Shown in pieces: positions 56,401 to 64,000 of a stretch of 64,000 nucleotides of DNA (the first letter of the stretch is position 1; each line of letters begins with the position of its first letter). Source of the DNA: Alligator mississippiensis (Eukaryota; Chordata; Crocodylia; Alligatoridae); assembly GCF_030867095.1 (NCBI RefSeq), contig NC_081833.1, forward strand, positions 73,599,395 through 73,663,394. The letters run 5' to 3'. The notes beneath the pieces were generated by a model. It was not told where the DNA came from. It did no database searches and saw only the letters and a list, made by a program, of their open reading frames with translations. The position numbers were made by a program, and so were the translations under genes.

Positions 56401-58208
56401 CATGGCTTACCCACTGCTGCAAAATCCAGTACTCGAGATAGGAGACGTTGCCATGTCTGGATCTTTGCCATGCCACGGGGTTGTTCTCGTTGCCCACCCC
56501 CTTTTCTGCCGCCTGTCCTCTCTTCTCACACAAGACAGCATTTCACTTAGGGTTACAGAAGTTGTTCTAAAAATAGCTATGTCCAAATCAAAGAGCCTCA
56601 GAGCACAACTATTATGTATAGCAAACTGAGTCAGCAATGTATAAGGGCACTACGTATGCTAGAACAGAAAAATTGCACTAGAGAGAGAGGAAGGGTAAGC
56701 TACTAGTATTTAACCCCACTTTGAACTTGAAGGAGCTAACGCCACAAGAACTAGCAATGAAACATGCCCCTCAAAATAGGTGTACAAGGTGTAGAAGTGC
56801 AGGTCCTTTAAGTATGATGACTGCTGGGAGTTCCTGACTTTGAGTACTGAAGCGGCTCTTACCGATAGCCTTGAAAATAACCCATTTGGAAATCTGAATG
56901 ATGCTGAATAAACTGTATTGCAGCATCAGGGACCTACAGATAACGCACTGATCTGAGAACAAAATGAGCATGGTCAGGCCAGTACTGGGCTAGCCATCAC
57001 AGCAAGTTCCCTAAAACCAAACCAGGCCTGAAAAGCTACAACATTCAGCTCCGAGCTGCGACCAAGTTTCCAAATGCCAGATTTGGATTTGGGACCACAA
57101 GATATCAAACCCAATTCTGCATGTGGGCCTTGGCAGGGCTTTTTCTCAATAGCAATGGGGCCAGTCACAGCAGCATGTTGAGACTGTCTTTGCAGAAGAT
57201 TATAACCAAGAGGATGGCAGTCACATTTTCCTCATGTTTGCAGGGGACAGAACTAGAAGTAAAGGGGCCAAATATAATGCAGTGGAGGAGATTTAGATCA
57301 GCTAACAATGAAGGTGGTTATACTTCAGGACAGGTTCCCTGGAGGTCATAGGATCTCCATATGTGGGAGTTTTAAAGCATAGATTCAATGCATTTTTCTG
57401 GGGTGTTTTAGAGAGGGAGTGATCCTGTCTGGGATCCCTTCTACTCCTATTTTTCTAGGACTCTACATTCATCATAAAACAGCCTGCTATACAGGGAAGC
57501 CAGGCATCCTATTTGTGCAACCCTCATCTTGCTCCACGACAGTAATGCAAGGCAGCGCCCGTACTGATCCGGTGTCCAGTGACAGCCAGAGCCCGTCTTG
57601 ATCTCTGTTTTGGATCCAGAAGCTAATTTTAAATTGGACAACTCATGCCTCTCTGTTTTTTAAGGACACAAACAGTAATCGATCCTCCCACTGCTTGCCC
57701 TCAAGTGCAAACACATCACTGAAATCTTGCTTCGCCCCTTAATGATTTTCAGCCCCCGTTAGATCCAAAAGAAATGAAAAAAGCGGTTAAAAATAGGGGA
57801 GGAAATAAGTTCTCCCCAAAATACAACCCTGACCTGGAATTCAGGAAGGGACTAGAAGAGTGAGTGCTGCCCCCATAAGAGGCTAATGGTGCGGGTTTCT
57901 CTCATTCTCCAGATAGAGATGTCTCCGCACAATGCAACCCACGTTTAAAGCCAACAATCACTGCTCACTTTTTGCTTTGCTTTTCCCAAGGAGAACCACC
58001 TGAAGCCTCTCACATGCAAGAATCACAATGAGAAGAGAAGGAAAAGGCTTCTTAGCTCACAGCTGAGAGATCCCCTCCTATCCCCTCTCCCCCCCCAGCA
58101 AGCCTGCAGGATTCACAAGCTGGACAGCAGCAAAACAAGGGTTTTTTTGCCTAGATTGTAACAGCAAGAGTAGGGCTGGACAGGTACCTTGCTCATTCCA
58201 CTCCCCAT
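26769..58208 (-). CDS. DUSP22-like: DUSP22-type atypical dual-specificity phosphatase, complete in 7 coding exons
   Basis: Small cytosolic or membrane-attached phosphatase of the DUSP22/DUSP15 group, known to act in JNK, T-cell and related signalling. Seven exons join in phase to 210 residues (human DUSP22: 184 or 205). It starts MGSGMSK, a Gly2 N-myristoylation signal like the family's MGNGM. The catalytic set is intact: general acid Asp57 (SASDSS) and the P-loop HCLAGVSR with Cys88 and Arg94. Cys88 has the same number as in human DUSP22. NIRDSEDKENL, THILSVHNNAKPVLE and FGFQQQLQEY resemble DUSP22 more than DUSP15 and recall fish Dusp22a. The tail (NPFNDQEELRRLL, then YSLPYNAY) is longer than that of the short human isoform. 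It lies between COX4I1 and IRF8, all on one strand. An ohnolog of the IRF4-linked DUSP22 is inferred. Introns are large (31.4 kb overall) and no defect was seen. Confidence 0.93.
28905..29565 (+). mobile_element. CR1 LINE 3' region, about 660 bases
   Basis: The longest CR1 piece in the window: CTCTATTCTACACTGGGGAG, GTCCAGCGGAGGGCAATGAA, CTTGGAGGTTTTTAAAACCC, TTAGACTAGATGTGACCTCC and the terminal TTTTCTCTGATTC follow the family order. It comes from the end of the reverse-transcriptase frame plus the 3' UTR. Opposite in strand to the host gene. Confidence 0.9.
31618..32043. repeat. Long TGTA/TG microsatellite with terminal CA run
   Basis: About 360 bases of mixed TGTATG, TATG and TG units end at a pure CA run near 32005-32030. 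All six frames stay open through it (Val/Cys/Tyr or His/Thr/Tyr rich), so none is a gene. Confidence 0.97.
34081..34223. mobile_element. hAT MITE with inverted ends and target duplication
   Basis: Starts CAGGGGTTGGCAACC and ends with its inverse GGTTGCCAGCCCCTG; flanks acctacac and gtctacac agree at 6 of 8 positions. 143 bases, with the GATCCGGCCCACC interior typical of hAT elements. Confidence 0.88.
34510..34681 (-). CDS. DUSP22-like: DUSP22-like exon 6 (active-site loop)
   Basis: The acceptor CTATGCCAG is followed by CLAGVSRSTTILVAYLMTV, completing the HCxxxxxR signature, and later YVSPNFGFQQQLQEYERTL. The 172 bases end GAG/GTACGG in phase 0. The upstream open frame extending to 35184 is intron read-through. 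Confidence 0.95.
34682..36061 (-). other. DUSP22-like intron 5
   Basis: GT-AG intron with no recognised repeat or gene. The long open frame from exon 6 runs into it by chance. Confidence 0.85.
36062..36136 (-). CDS. DUSP22-like: DUSP22-like exon 5
   Basis: Acceptor CTTCTCCTAG, then IQHFKECIKFIHECRL and HGGGCLIH, donor TG/GTCAGT. The catalytic Cys88 codon TGC is split across this junction and exon 6, as I recall for the DUSP22 family. Confidence 0.94.
36505..36575 (+). mobile_element. CR1-like LINE fragment
   Basis: AACCAGGTTCAAAAGGGGAT followed by TGGACACGTTCATG resembles one CR1 3' UTR subtype, also seen at 46330-46570. Short and decayed. Confidence 0.45.
37255..37345 (+). repeat. MIR-like SINE fragment
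   Basis: GCTCCTGGTTCTGCCACAGC and CCTTGGTCCAGTCACTTACT keep the MIR core order. Limits approximate. Confidence 0.45.
40442..40676. mobile_element. Possible decayed hAT-type element
   Basis: The left end CAGCCCTTAACC and, on the other strand, the right end GGTGTTTCCCAACC are hAT-like, with CGTCCCACC repeated inside. No clear target duplication, so the call is tentative. Confidence 0.35.
41452..41501 (-). CDS. DUSP22-like: DUSP22-like exon 4 (catalytic Asp57)
   Basis: Acceptor TTTCTGTGTCAG, then DVTYLCISASDSSAQN plus two bases, donor CCT/GTAAGT. Encodes the general-acid loop; the family usually has AAD where this has ASD. Confidence 0.92.
42300..42445 (+). mobile_element. CR1-like LINE fragment
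   Basis: GGCTGGTTTGGGAATGGCAA, then CTTTTGTGCAAGGG and a terminal CTACGAGTCTATGG, resemble a CR1 3' end. Old. Confidence 0.4.
45215..45380 (+). repeat. MIR/CORE-SINE fragment
   Basis: CTGACTCTGCCACTGATCTG and TCCCTGGGCAAGTCACTTTG match the MIR core in order. Confidence 0.6.
46330..46570 (+). mobile_element. CR1 LINE 3' end
   Basis: GGGACTGGATAAACGGATGG, then AATGGCTATTGAACAGGATG, GGGGTTGGACTAGATGACTT and a terminal CAATTTCTATGATG, in CR1 order. Antisense to the host gene. Confidence 0.75.
47875..47957 (-). CDS. DUSP22-like: DUSP22-like exon 3
   Basis: Acceptor TTTTGTATCTGCAG, then DSEDKENLARNGVTHILSV and HNNAKPVLE, donor GAG/GTGAGT. 83 bases; the first Asp codon is split with exon 2. Confidence 0.95.
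48395..48505 (+). repeat. MIR-like SINE fragment
   Basis: GAGCCTGAGCAAGCTGCTCA followed by CTGTGCCTCAGTTTCCCC and a GAAGATGGGGGT stretch, as in MIR. Decayed. Confidence 0.55.
49375..49460 (-). repeat. MIR-like SINE fragment, reverse
   Basis: CACAGAGAGGCTAAGTGATT and CCCCAAGGTTACACAAGGGG are the reverse of the MIR core. Confidence 0.6.
49589..49725 (-). mobile_element. hAT-like non-autonomous repeat (minisatellite parent family)
   Basis: On the minus strand: GCGGCACGCATGTCATAAGT, GGCACAGGAAGCCTCC, then one GGGAGCAGAAAGCAGAGCAG unit. These are the same blocks in the same order as at 25350-25577 and in the IRF8 intron 1 array. It carries a single repeat unit, so it probably reflects the unexpanded state. 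Confidence 0.65.
50625..50658 (-). CDS. DUSP22-like: DUSP22-like exon 2 (34-base microexon)
   Basis: Acceptor CTCCCAG, then VVKGLYLGNIR and one base of the next codon, donor GGG/GTAAGT. The residues match the LPGLYIGNF segment of human DUSP22 and the phase fits both neighbours. Too short to be found by open-frame length. Confidence 0.88.
51170..51245 (+). mobile_element. CR1-like LINE tail
   Basis: GAGGCCCCTTCCAGCTGGAG followed by TTTCCTATGA resembles the very end of CR1. Too short for certainty. Confidence 0.35.
53388..53416 (+). repeat. (GAT)n microsatellite
   Basis: An uninterrupted GAT run of nearly ten units, giving a His run in one minus frame that is not coding. Confidence 0.97.
57270..57480 (+). 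mobile_element. CR1 LINE 3' fragment
   Basis: CTGGAGGTCATAGGATCTCC, a GTGGGAGTTTTAAAGCATAG stretch and a terminal CTACTCCTATTTTTCTAGGA follow the CR1 3' UTR order. Decayed. Confidence 0.6.
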
Positions 58209-58239
58209 GACAGCTCGACGTGGGTTCTCGCTCGGGTAC
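58188..58239 (-). CDS. DUSP22-like: DUSP22-like coding exon 1 (myristoylation signal)
   Basis: ATG at 58206-58208 opens MGSGMSK; the donor is AAG/GTACCT. The exon seems to begin at 58239 after TTTTCTTTTTTCTCTGCAG, a strong acceptor. That would mean an additional untranslated exon lies upstream and 58209-58239 is 5' UTR. Confidence 0.85.
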
Positions 58240-61214
58240 CTGCAGAGAAAAAAGAAAACAGGCTCGTGAGATCCACCGCCTGCCAAGCTGCACAGGTGAG
58301 TTTGCAGAGCCCCAGGAAACTCAGCTCACTTACCAGCCGCAGCAGCTCTGCCCAGGGCTCAGCCTCTTCGTGGGATGAGAGACCGGGGAGGACTGCAGCT
58401 GCTGCAGGGCAGAGGATGAAATACGGTTCTCAGGACGTGCCGTGGCTCAGGTTTCTCTTCCGGATTCCCTGTCTCTCTGGGGCTCCTGCCCACACAGCCA
58501 AGCTTTCTCAGCTAAGTCGCTCATCTCGCTGTCACTCCCCAGTGCCACCTGGCTTCCTTCATCCCTGGAGCTCGCAGGAAGGTGATCAAAAGCCCCAAGC
58601 CAACACAGTCAGACAGTAACAGGACACCTTCCCCAGTGCAGCCGGGTAGCATCTCTGCTGCAGCCTGGCTCCTTCCTCTGCCAAATATTTGAATCTTCCC
58701 TTCCCCCTTTCAGGATTTGCTCCAGGTATTTGCCTTCACTGCTCTCCCAGTAGCAGAAGCCTCCATACGAGTCAAGTTTCCCATTATTTTCCTTCCTGGT
58801 CCAAATTCCCTTCCATTCTGCTAAAATCAGCAATATTATTCCTGACAGTGCTGGGCTGAAAGCAAGATTAGGGCAAAATTCTCTGGTTGGCACTCATGGA
58901 AATGCAGAATCACTTCATTAAATCACGTGGCATTTTGATTCACACTTACAGGCATGAGATCGGATTCGGGCACACGTATTGTAACAGAGCATCTTCATTT
59001 GGACCCACACTGAAACATCAAGTAATGGACCATATATTTGCATAAGGGAAGGCTTCCAGCATCTGTCCCTCCCTCCCCGCAGAGTGGATGAGACAAGCTC
59101 TTCTCTGAAGCAGCACAAGATTGGATTCCCCCGTTCCTGAAATCTAAGTTTATAAAATGGATACGGGTAATTGCCCTCAAGTGATGGTCAAGACAGCTGA
59201 TTTGCTTGCGTTGCTTTTCCTCTGTGAACACAGTTAAAGTCCTGAAGTTAAATATCCACCTTACAGCCTGAGATGGAGCACTAAAGTTAGGAAAAACTCT
59301 CATGAGGAAGGTAGTAAAACACTGGAACAGGTTACCCAGAGAGGTGGTGCACTCTCCATCCTTGGAGGTTTTGCACACCCGACTAGACAAAGCCTTGGCT
59401 GGGATGGTGTAGTTGGGGCTGGTCTTGCTTTGAGCAGGGGGTAGGACTAGATGTGACCTCCTGAGGTCCCTTCCAACTCTAACTGTCTATGATTCTGTGC
59501 CTAAATCTGCTTGAGTGGACCAAATTCTCAGGAAGCAGTCAAGCAGTGTGGGGGGAGGGAGAGGGAAGGACACCCAGCTCTAGCTTCCCAAATTTGACTG
59601 GGAGAAATAATCCTTCAACACTTTAAGCATAATGCCTTCCCTGCATTTAGCGAACCGGCACTGCAACGCACAAAGGGCAGCCCCCTGGTAAACTCATCAC
59701 CAACCTTCCTTTCCAAGGCAGCAGAAAAGTCATCTTTACCACTAATACAGTTGAACCAACTACATTGCAGCCACCTCTAACACACTGCCCCCAAGACAGC
59801 ACATTTTAGGTAAGGGAAGATTTTTCAAGAGCACAAATGTTTGAACCGCTCCCATGAAGTCAGTAGGACTGCCTGTGGCAGGCTTCCTCCAACCACTATG
59901 CATGTTGAACAGGCCCTGTATTGAAGAAGCTTTGACCATGGCTCAGGCAGATACTCTCTAGCCCCTTTCCATGCTCACATTTAATGCCCAAGTGTCTCCA
60001 CAGCCGCCCTCCCCCTTGCATTCATGCCATCCACATGCAAACAGGGGAGGAAGGGAAGCATTATCTTCACTTCTGCATGCAGGGAAAGAGGCCGAAATTA
60101 AAACAATCATATTTATAGAAGTGGTCCCTGAATGTAGATGCCCAACTTTAAACTCAGAGGACAAGGCTTTCCTGAAGCACAGCAAAACTTATGCCAAAAG
60201 GCTGCTTTTGAGCCTTTTAGACTAAGCAATTTGCTCATAGAAATGCAGACCAGCATTCAGGAAGTGGAATGGGATGCTTCACATGGCACATGCCAGTGTC
60301 AGCAGTGAAGGACCTAATTGTATAGCACAATGTTAAAGAGACATGGATTATCTACCTTGGGTTTCCTATAGCACCAAGTCCCCTTACTGTGAAAGCATTT
60401 CCAGCTGCACAAAGGAGGTACTTTGTCTTTACATCTCTTAAATGTGAGGCCCCCAAATGAAGCTCCTCTGTCTCTTTGTAGTATGGGAATTGGATCTAGA
60501 GAAAAGTGCAGAACTTTTTCCTAACACAAGGCAGTGCTATGTATTTCCACAGGAGCAGTGCTGCTGCCATTCCTCAGAGCAAGGGGCTCAGTGCTGGGAA
60601 GTGTTCCCCTCCCCTATAGGAGCATGAAAGCAATGAAGGTGAACTGAGTTAAAAGTGAATTGTCAACCCTGCCCTTTAAATATCACCGAATCCAAACCAG
60701 ATTGGTTCTTGCAACTATGTTGAGAAGAATGAGATTGTTCCAAAGAGGAAGACACAGGGGTCATGGAAACTGATCTGCTTCTCTGCGTACTCCAGGCAGC
60801 AGCACAAATTTCTGATTGGATCTGAAGGAAAAAAACCTTCCCAGACACTTCAGCATCCCTCTGCTATGACCTTGGCACAGGAACTGCTAATGAAAGCTGG
60901 AAGTCCTGCTGCCAGACAGAAGTACATGAGCAGAGCACTGCACTACTGCAAGAACACACAAAACCCCCCCAACTCTCAGCACAAATGAATGCGAGCTCAC
61001 ATGCTGAAGCTTTTTAAACTGCATCTTTAATCTTGCTCTCCAAGAAATAAGACCCCCTCTATGAACTGGAAAGATGAGCACTTTGTTCCCTTTTGCCAAC
61101 TCTAATGCTGATCCATACATCAAGTCATGACAACATGGTAGTGTTTAGAAAGGACTTTGTCCTTTAGCAAATTACAGCCAACAATGAAAGCACTTAAGAT
61201 CAATATGAAAAAAA
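58240..61214. other. Gap between DUSP22-like exon 1 and COX4I1
   Basis: About 3 kb with one CR1 tail (59265-59505). The phosphatase promoter or an untranslated first exon would be expected here or within COX4I1, but no CpG island, TATA box or clear donor could be fixed. Confidence 0.7.
59265..59505 (+). mobile_element. CR1 LINE 3' end
   Basis: CACTGGAACAGGTTACCCAG, CCTTGGAGGTTTTGCACACC, GTAGGACTAGATGTGACCTC and the terminal CTATGATTCTGTG are in full CR1 3' order. The best preserved short CR1 end here. Confidence 0.9.
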
Positions 61215-61355
61215 ACTTTCAAGTAAACCAGATGTTTATTAGCAGGTATATTGAAATGGAGGATTTGTTCCAGTACAGAAGCAATGAGGTCACAGATACG
61301 TAATGGAATCATTGCAAATTCAAGCAGAACAGGTCCAGTGGTTCCGGGAGTCATT
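61215..61355 (-). other. COX4I1: COX4I1 3' UTR with poly(A) signal
   Basis: AATAAA on the minus strand at 61235-61240 lies about 120 bases after the stop, giving a short UTR of the size usual for COX4I1. The AATAAA overlapping the stop codon itself is unlikely to be used. The exact 3' end is inferred. Confidence 0.7.
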
Positions 61356-61492
61356 TTATTTCTTCCATTCGTTCTTCTCATAATCCCACTTGGAAGAAAG
61401 GCCTTCAATGGGATTAACTCTCATATCCAGCATTCTCTTGGTCTGCTTGGCCACCCAGTCTTCAGAAAGGGTGTGAGGGACAGGCGCAAAAA
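61356..61492 (-). CDS. COX4I1: COX4I1 last coding exon
   Basis: Acceptor TTGAATTGCAG, then (V)[16 protein letters not shown] to NEWKK and TAA at 61356-61358. 137 bases, in phase with the previous exon. Confidence 0.97.
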
Positions 61493-64000
61493 CTGCAATT
61501 CAAAAAATCAGTTGGAGTTTTGAGATACAAGGGAGTTAGGCACAAAAGTTACTAGGGAATGGAATATGCTCTTCCCCATTCTCAGAGCAACTGCCCTATT
61601 GCTAATACATATTCAAATACCCGCCCAGCATAGGTCACCTGAGAACTATTCTGAAATGCTTTCACCTTGTTTCCTGCAGATTCTGAGCCTCCTGTTACAG
61701 CTATTTTACCAAAAATATCAGGGACAAAAAGCCAGCCTTCTCCTGCTAGCCTACACCGTTACCAGGTGATCATATGATGGCTAGGAGTCCTAATGACTCA
61801 CTGCTGCACAAAGCTAGTTTGACTGCAGTGTGCACATGATGGGCAGAGGAGCCGCTTTCTTATCTAGCCTGGAGATTTTGAACACGAGAGGAACCAGAGA
61901 GCAGCCTGACACAGCAAGCAGGCTTAGGGAGAATCTGCTGTTCTTCATTTCTTTCCAGTTAGAACCAAATGTGCAGGAAGGGATGAAGTCAGACTGTACA
62001 GAATTGCCTGAATTTTGCAGCAGAGAAGTAGAGCAGTGGGATGGCTGCAAGACAGTTTCCTAAATTACATCTTTCTGCAGTTGTAGTCCCCCACTGATTA
62101 AGTCATTTATCTGCAACTGTAAAGCTCAAAAAGGCTCAGGATTTTGTGAATCATCACTTGACGACAAACAGTAGTAGTTATCAGTACAGCAGTGTAATGC
62201 AAGACTAGAGTTTTGGCAGTTTCCAAGTTTTCTTATTTTATTTTTTGTCTGAAGTGCACAGAAGCTTTGGGATGGGAAGGATTTAAAAGTAGTAAGGTGA
62301 TTCTTCCAAGCCATTTACTTACCGTACATTTTCTCCCACACGAGGAACAAGCCGCAGAAGCCAAGGAAGGCGGCAGTGGCACCAACTACAGTCTTCCACT
62401 CCTTTGTTCCCTTGTTCATTTCAGCATAAGTCTGATTGAATTTGATATGATACACTGAAAAGAAAGTTTCAAGATGTTCTCTTTATACTCCAGGGTGCAA
62501 ACACTGCAGACATTCAGATGGGTCTCCCCTTTGCAGGGATGAGAGATTTGTAAGGCCAGTTCTAAAGCACAAGGATGTTATAACAACTTTGCAATTAAGC
62601 TGCATCTTTCATGCAGAAAGACTAAGGTATTTCACAAAGGTTAATACATGCTGTTGAACTGCACTGCCCACTCTGTAGATGGAGAAACCAATGCACTAGC
62701 AAGAAAGATCTTTTGCTGGAAGTCTTGCAAAGAGTCTGACGGATTCACCCACCAGATTTGTTTGAACAGGAATGGTTTTACAGCTAAGCGAGTCAGGGTA
62801 TCTGGGTCTTATCCCCGCTTTTAAGTTTCTTAAGGCTTTTAAGAAAGCTATTTCCGTTCTGGTCTGAGTCAAGCCTCATAGCTTTTTTTTAAAGTTACTG
62901 GGGGTGGCGGGGGCAGATCAAATGTTTCTTGCATTTAAGAGATGCTTCGAAGAGACAGAACATCATGGCTTGCAGGCCAACTACATGCATCTAGAGTCAT
63001 TTTAATAAAGACACTAGCATTCTCTGTGCCAATCCTGTACTGAAAAGCCCTCACTTAATACCTGCACCAACAGACTTTCATCTCTCCCATCACTTTAACC
63101 AAACTTAGGGCAATGTTTAGGTTAGTTTCTTACTTTATTACAGTTCTGTGCAATTAATATGATCAGCCATTGTTCAAAGTAGCAAGGTACAAGACCTTCT
63201 TGAACTTCTGGCAGTTGGCTCACCACAGAACATAGCACCATGCAATGTCAGAAAAGCTGGGTTAGATAAGGAGTCAGAAGGTGCAAAGTGTTAAGCCAAG
63301 TTTGAAACCTAGGTTCACTTTCCAGTTTCCCCCTCCTTCAGCCAGCAACTTCATCTACAGGATGTAAGGGGCTTTGTCTGAACCATCCAACTGAAGGACT
63401 TAGACACAGATGGTGGCTGCAAAATAGGGGTGAAGTAGAAAGAGGGAAAGACAGGAGATCTAAAGATCTACCACACAAGATATTTCCAAGGAAGGCAGAG
63501 TAAACCAGCCATGCTTGCTGCTCATGAGCACAGGATATGGCCTACACACCAGTCCAGCTTAAGAGAAAGACCTCTGAAAACAGGGCTCTTAAGAAAAGCT
63601 ATTGGCTGAAACAGCCAGGCACTCAGCAGCTTGAGGCTGTTTCAAAGTTGCTTTGCATGACCCTTGTCTCTGCTTCTAAGTCAGCACTTCTAACTGCTCT
63701 AAAACCTCAAAGATGTCCAGGTGTTTAGTGCTTTAGCCAACTGCTGATACTGCACTCTTTCCTATCGGCTTCAGTCGATTAACCCCCACAAGTATCTCTG
63801 CACTGCCTCAAGACTTTCAACCCACAAAAATCCATTTACAGGATTAGCCTTAGACCCTTACTGTATGCTTTGTCCTTTCCCAGGAGCATTTCCATCAACA
63901 GTGAATGCGTAAGAGATCAGACTGGCAGCAGGAGGGTCGATTGGCTTTCAAAAATGAAATACCTACGTGCAACTTTCTCATCAATGGTCAAGGCGTTCCA
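61356..64000 (-). CDS. COX4I1: Cytochrome c oxidase subunit 4 isoform 1, last three coding exons (partial)
   Basis: Nuclear-encoded inner-membrane subunit of respiratory complex IV. Three exons join in frame to the last 100 residues of a protein that has 169 in human. [11 protein letters not shown] and [16 protein letters not shown] are in the matrix-side part. [18 protein letters not shown] and LFLVWEKMY include the single membrane helix, and [18 protein letters not shown] to [11 protein letters not shown] is the intermembrane-space tail. The last residues match human COX4I1 almost exactly, separating it from COX4I2. The mitochondrial presequence and first exons lie beyond the right edge. 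It is transcribed toward the DUSP22-like gene and IRF8, in the same order as human COX4I1 and IRF8. Confidence 0.96.
61493..63966 (-). other. COX4I1 introns (61493-62322 and 62455-63966)
   Basis: Two GT-AG introns without recognised repeats or other features. Confidence 0.85.
62323..62454 (-). CDS. COX4I1: COX4I1 penultimate coding exon (membrane helix)
   Basis: Acceptor TTTCTTTTCAG, 132 bases from the split Leu codon through [15 protein letters not shown] to VWEKMY, donor TACG/GTAAGT. Confidence 0.96.
63967..64000 (-). CDS. COX4I1: COX4I1 exon (partial at window edge)
   Basis: Encodes [11 protein letters not shown] plus one base of the following Leu codon; donor GCAC/GTAGGT. Cut by the window end. 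Confidence 0.9.

Larger units (their letters stand above)
50659..58187 (-). other. DUSP22-like intron 1
   Basis: 7.5 kb intron. Recognised: a CR1 tail near 51170-51245, a GAT microsatellite at 53388-53416 and a CR1 piece at 57270-57480. A GC-rich part around 53,550-54,180 has long but incoherent open frames. The rest shows nothing I can assign. Confidence 0.8.

Noticed and set aside
1-64000. Retroviral, LTR or Polinton remnants, CRISPR arrays, tRNA or rRNA genes
   Set aside because: Looked for long terminal repeats, gag/pol/env-like frames, regular spaced repeats and cloverleaf-like genes; nothing convincing was found. The regular array at 16.6-17.4 kb is a minisatellite without spacers.

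Overview
This is a vertebrate genomic window, most likely from a slowly evolving sauropsid (crocodilian favoured, turtle possible). Three spliced protein-coding genes were reconstructed exon by exon, all on the minus strand. Intronic and intergenic DNA carries many CR1 LINE 3' ends, old MIR/CORE-SINE fragments and short non-autonomous hAT elements. This is the repeat mix expected of a non-avian reptile, not a mammal or a compact bird genome. The species call is inference; the genes are read directly from the sequence.

Layout, left to right. (1) About 230-17,500: the complete IRF8 gene. It has a non-coding exon 1 in a CpG-rich promoter (TATA, CCAAT boxes, a perfect interferon-gamma GAS element), eight coding exons encoding 430 residues, and a roughly 1.1 kb 3' UTR. 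All splice phases close. (2) About 17,700-26,770: intergenic, holding a cluster of AT-rich palindromic elements, a reverse-oriented CR1 copy and small repeats; no gene was seen. (3) 26,769-58,239: a complete seven-coding-exon atypical dual-specificity phosphatase of the DUSP22/DUSP15 family (210 residues) with N-myristoylation signal, catalytic Asp57, Cys88 and Arg94. (4) 61,215-64,000: the last three coding exons of COX4I1, the gene continuing beyond the right edge.

The order COX4I1 then IRF8, both in the same direction, matches the human 16q24 arrangement. The phosphatase between them is the notable difference. On human 6p25, DUSP22 lies beside IRF4, the sister gene of IRF8. A DUSP22-type gene beside IRF8 therefore looks like the second half of an ancient duplicated IRF-DUSP pair, which I do not know of at the mammalian IRF8 locus. 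A second notable item is an approximately 780 bp minisatellite starting about 50 bp inside IRF8 intron 1. It appears to be an expansion of the internal segment of a mobile repeat that is also present twice elsewhere in the window.

Most other open frames are low-complexity or antisense shadows. No retroviral, Polinton, CRISPR or RNA gene was recognised.
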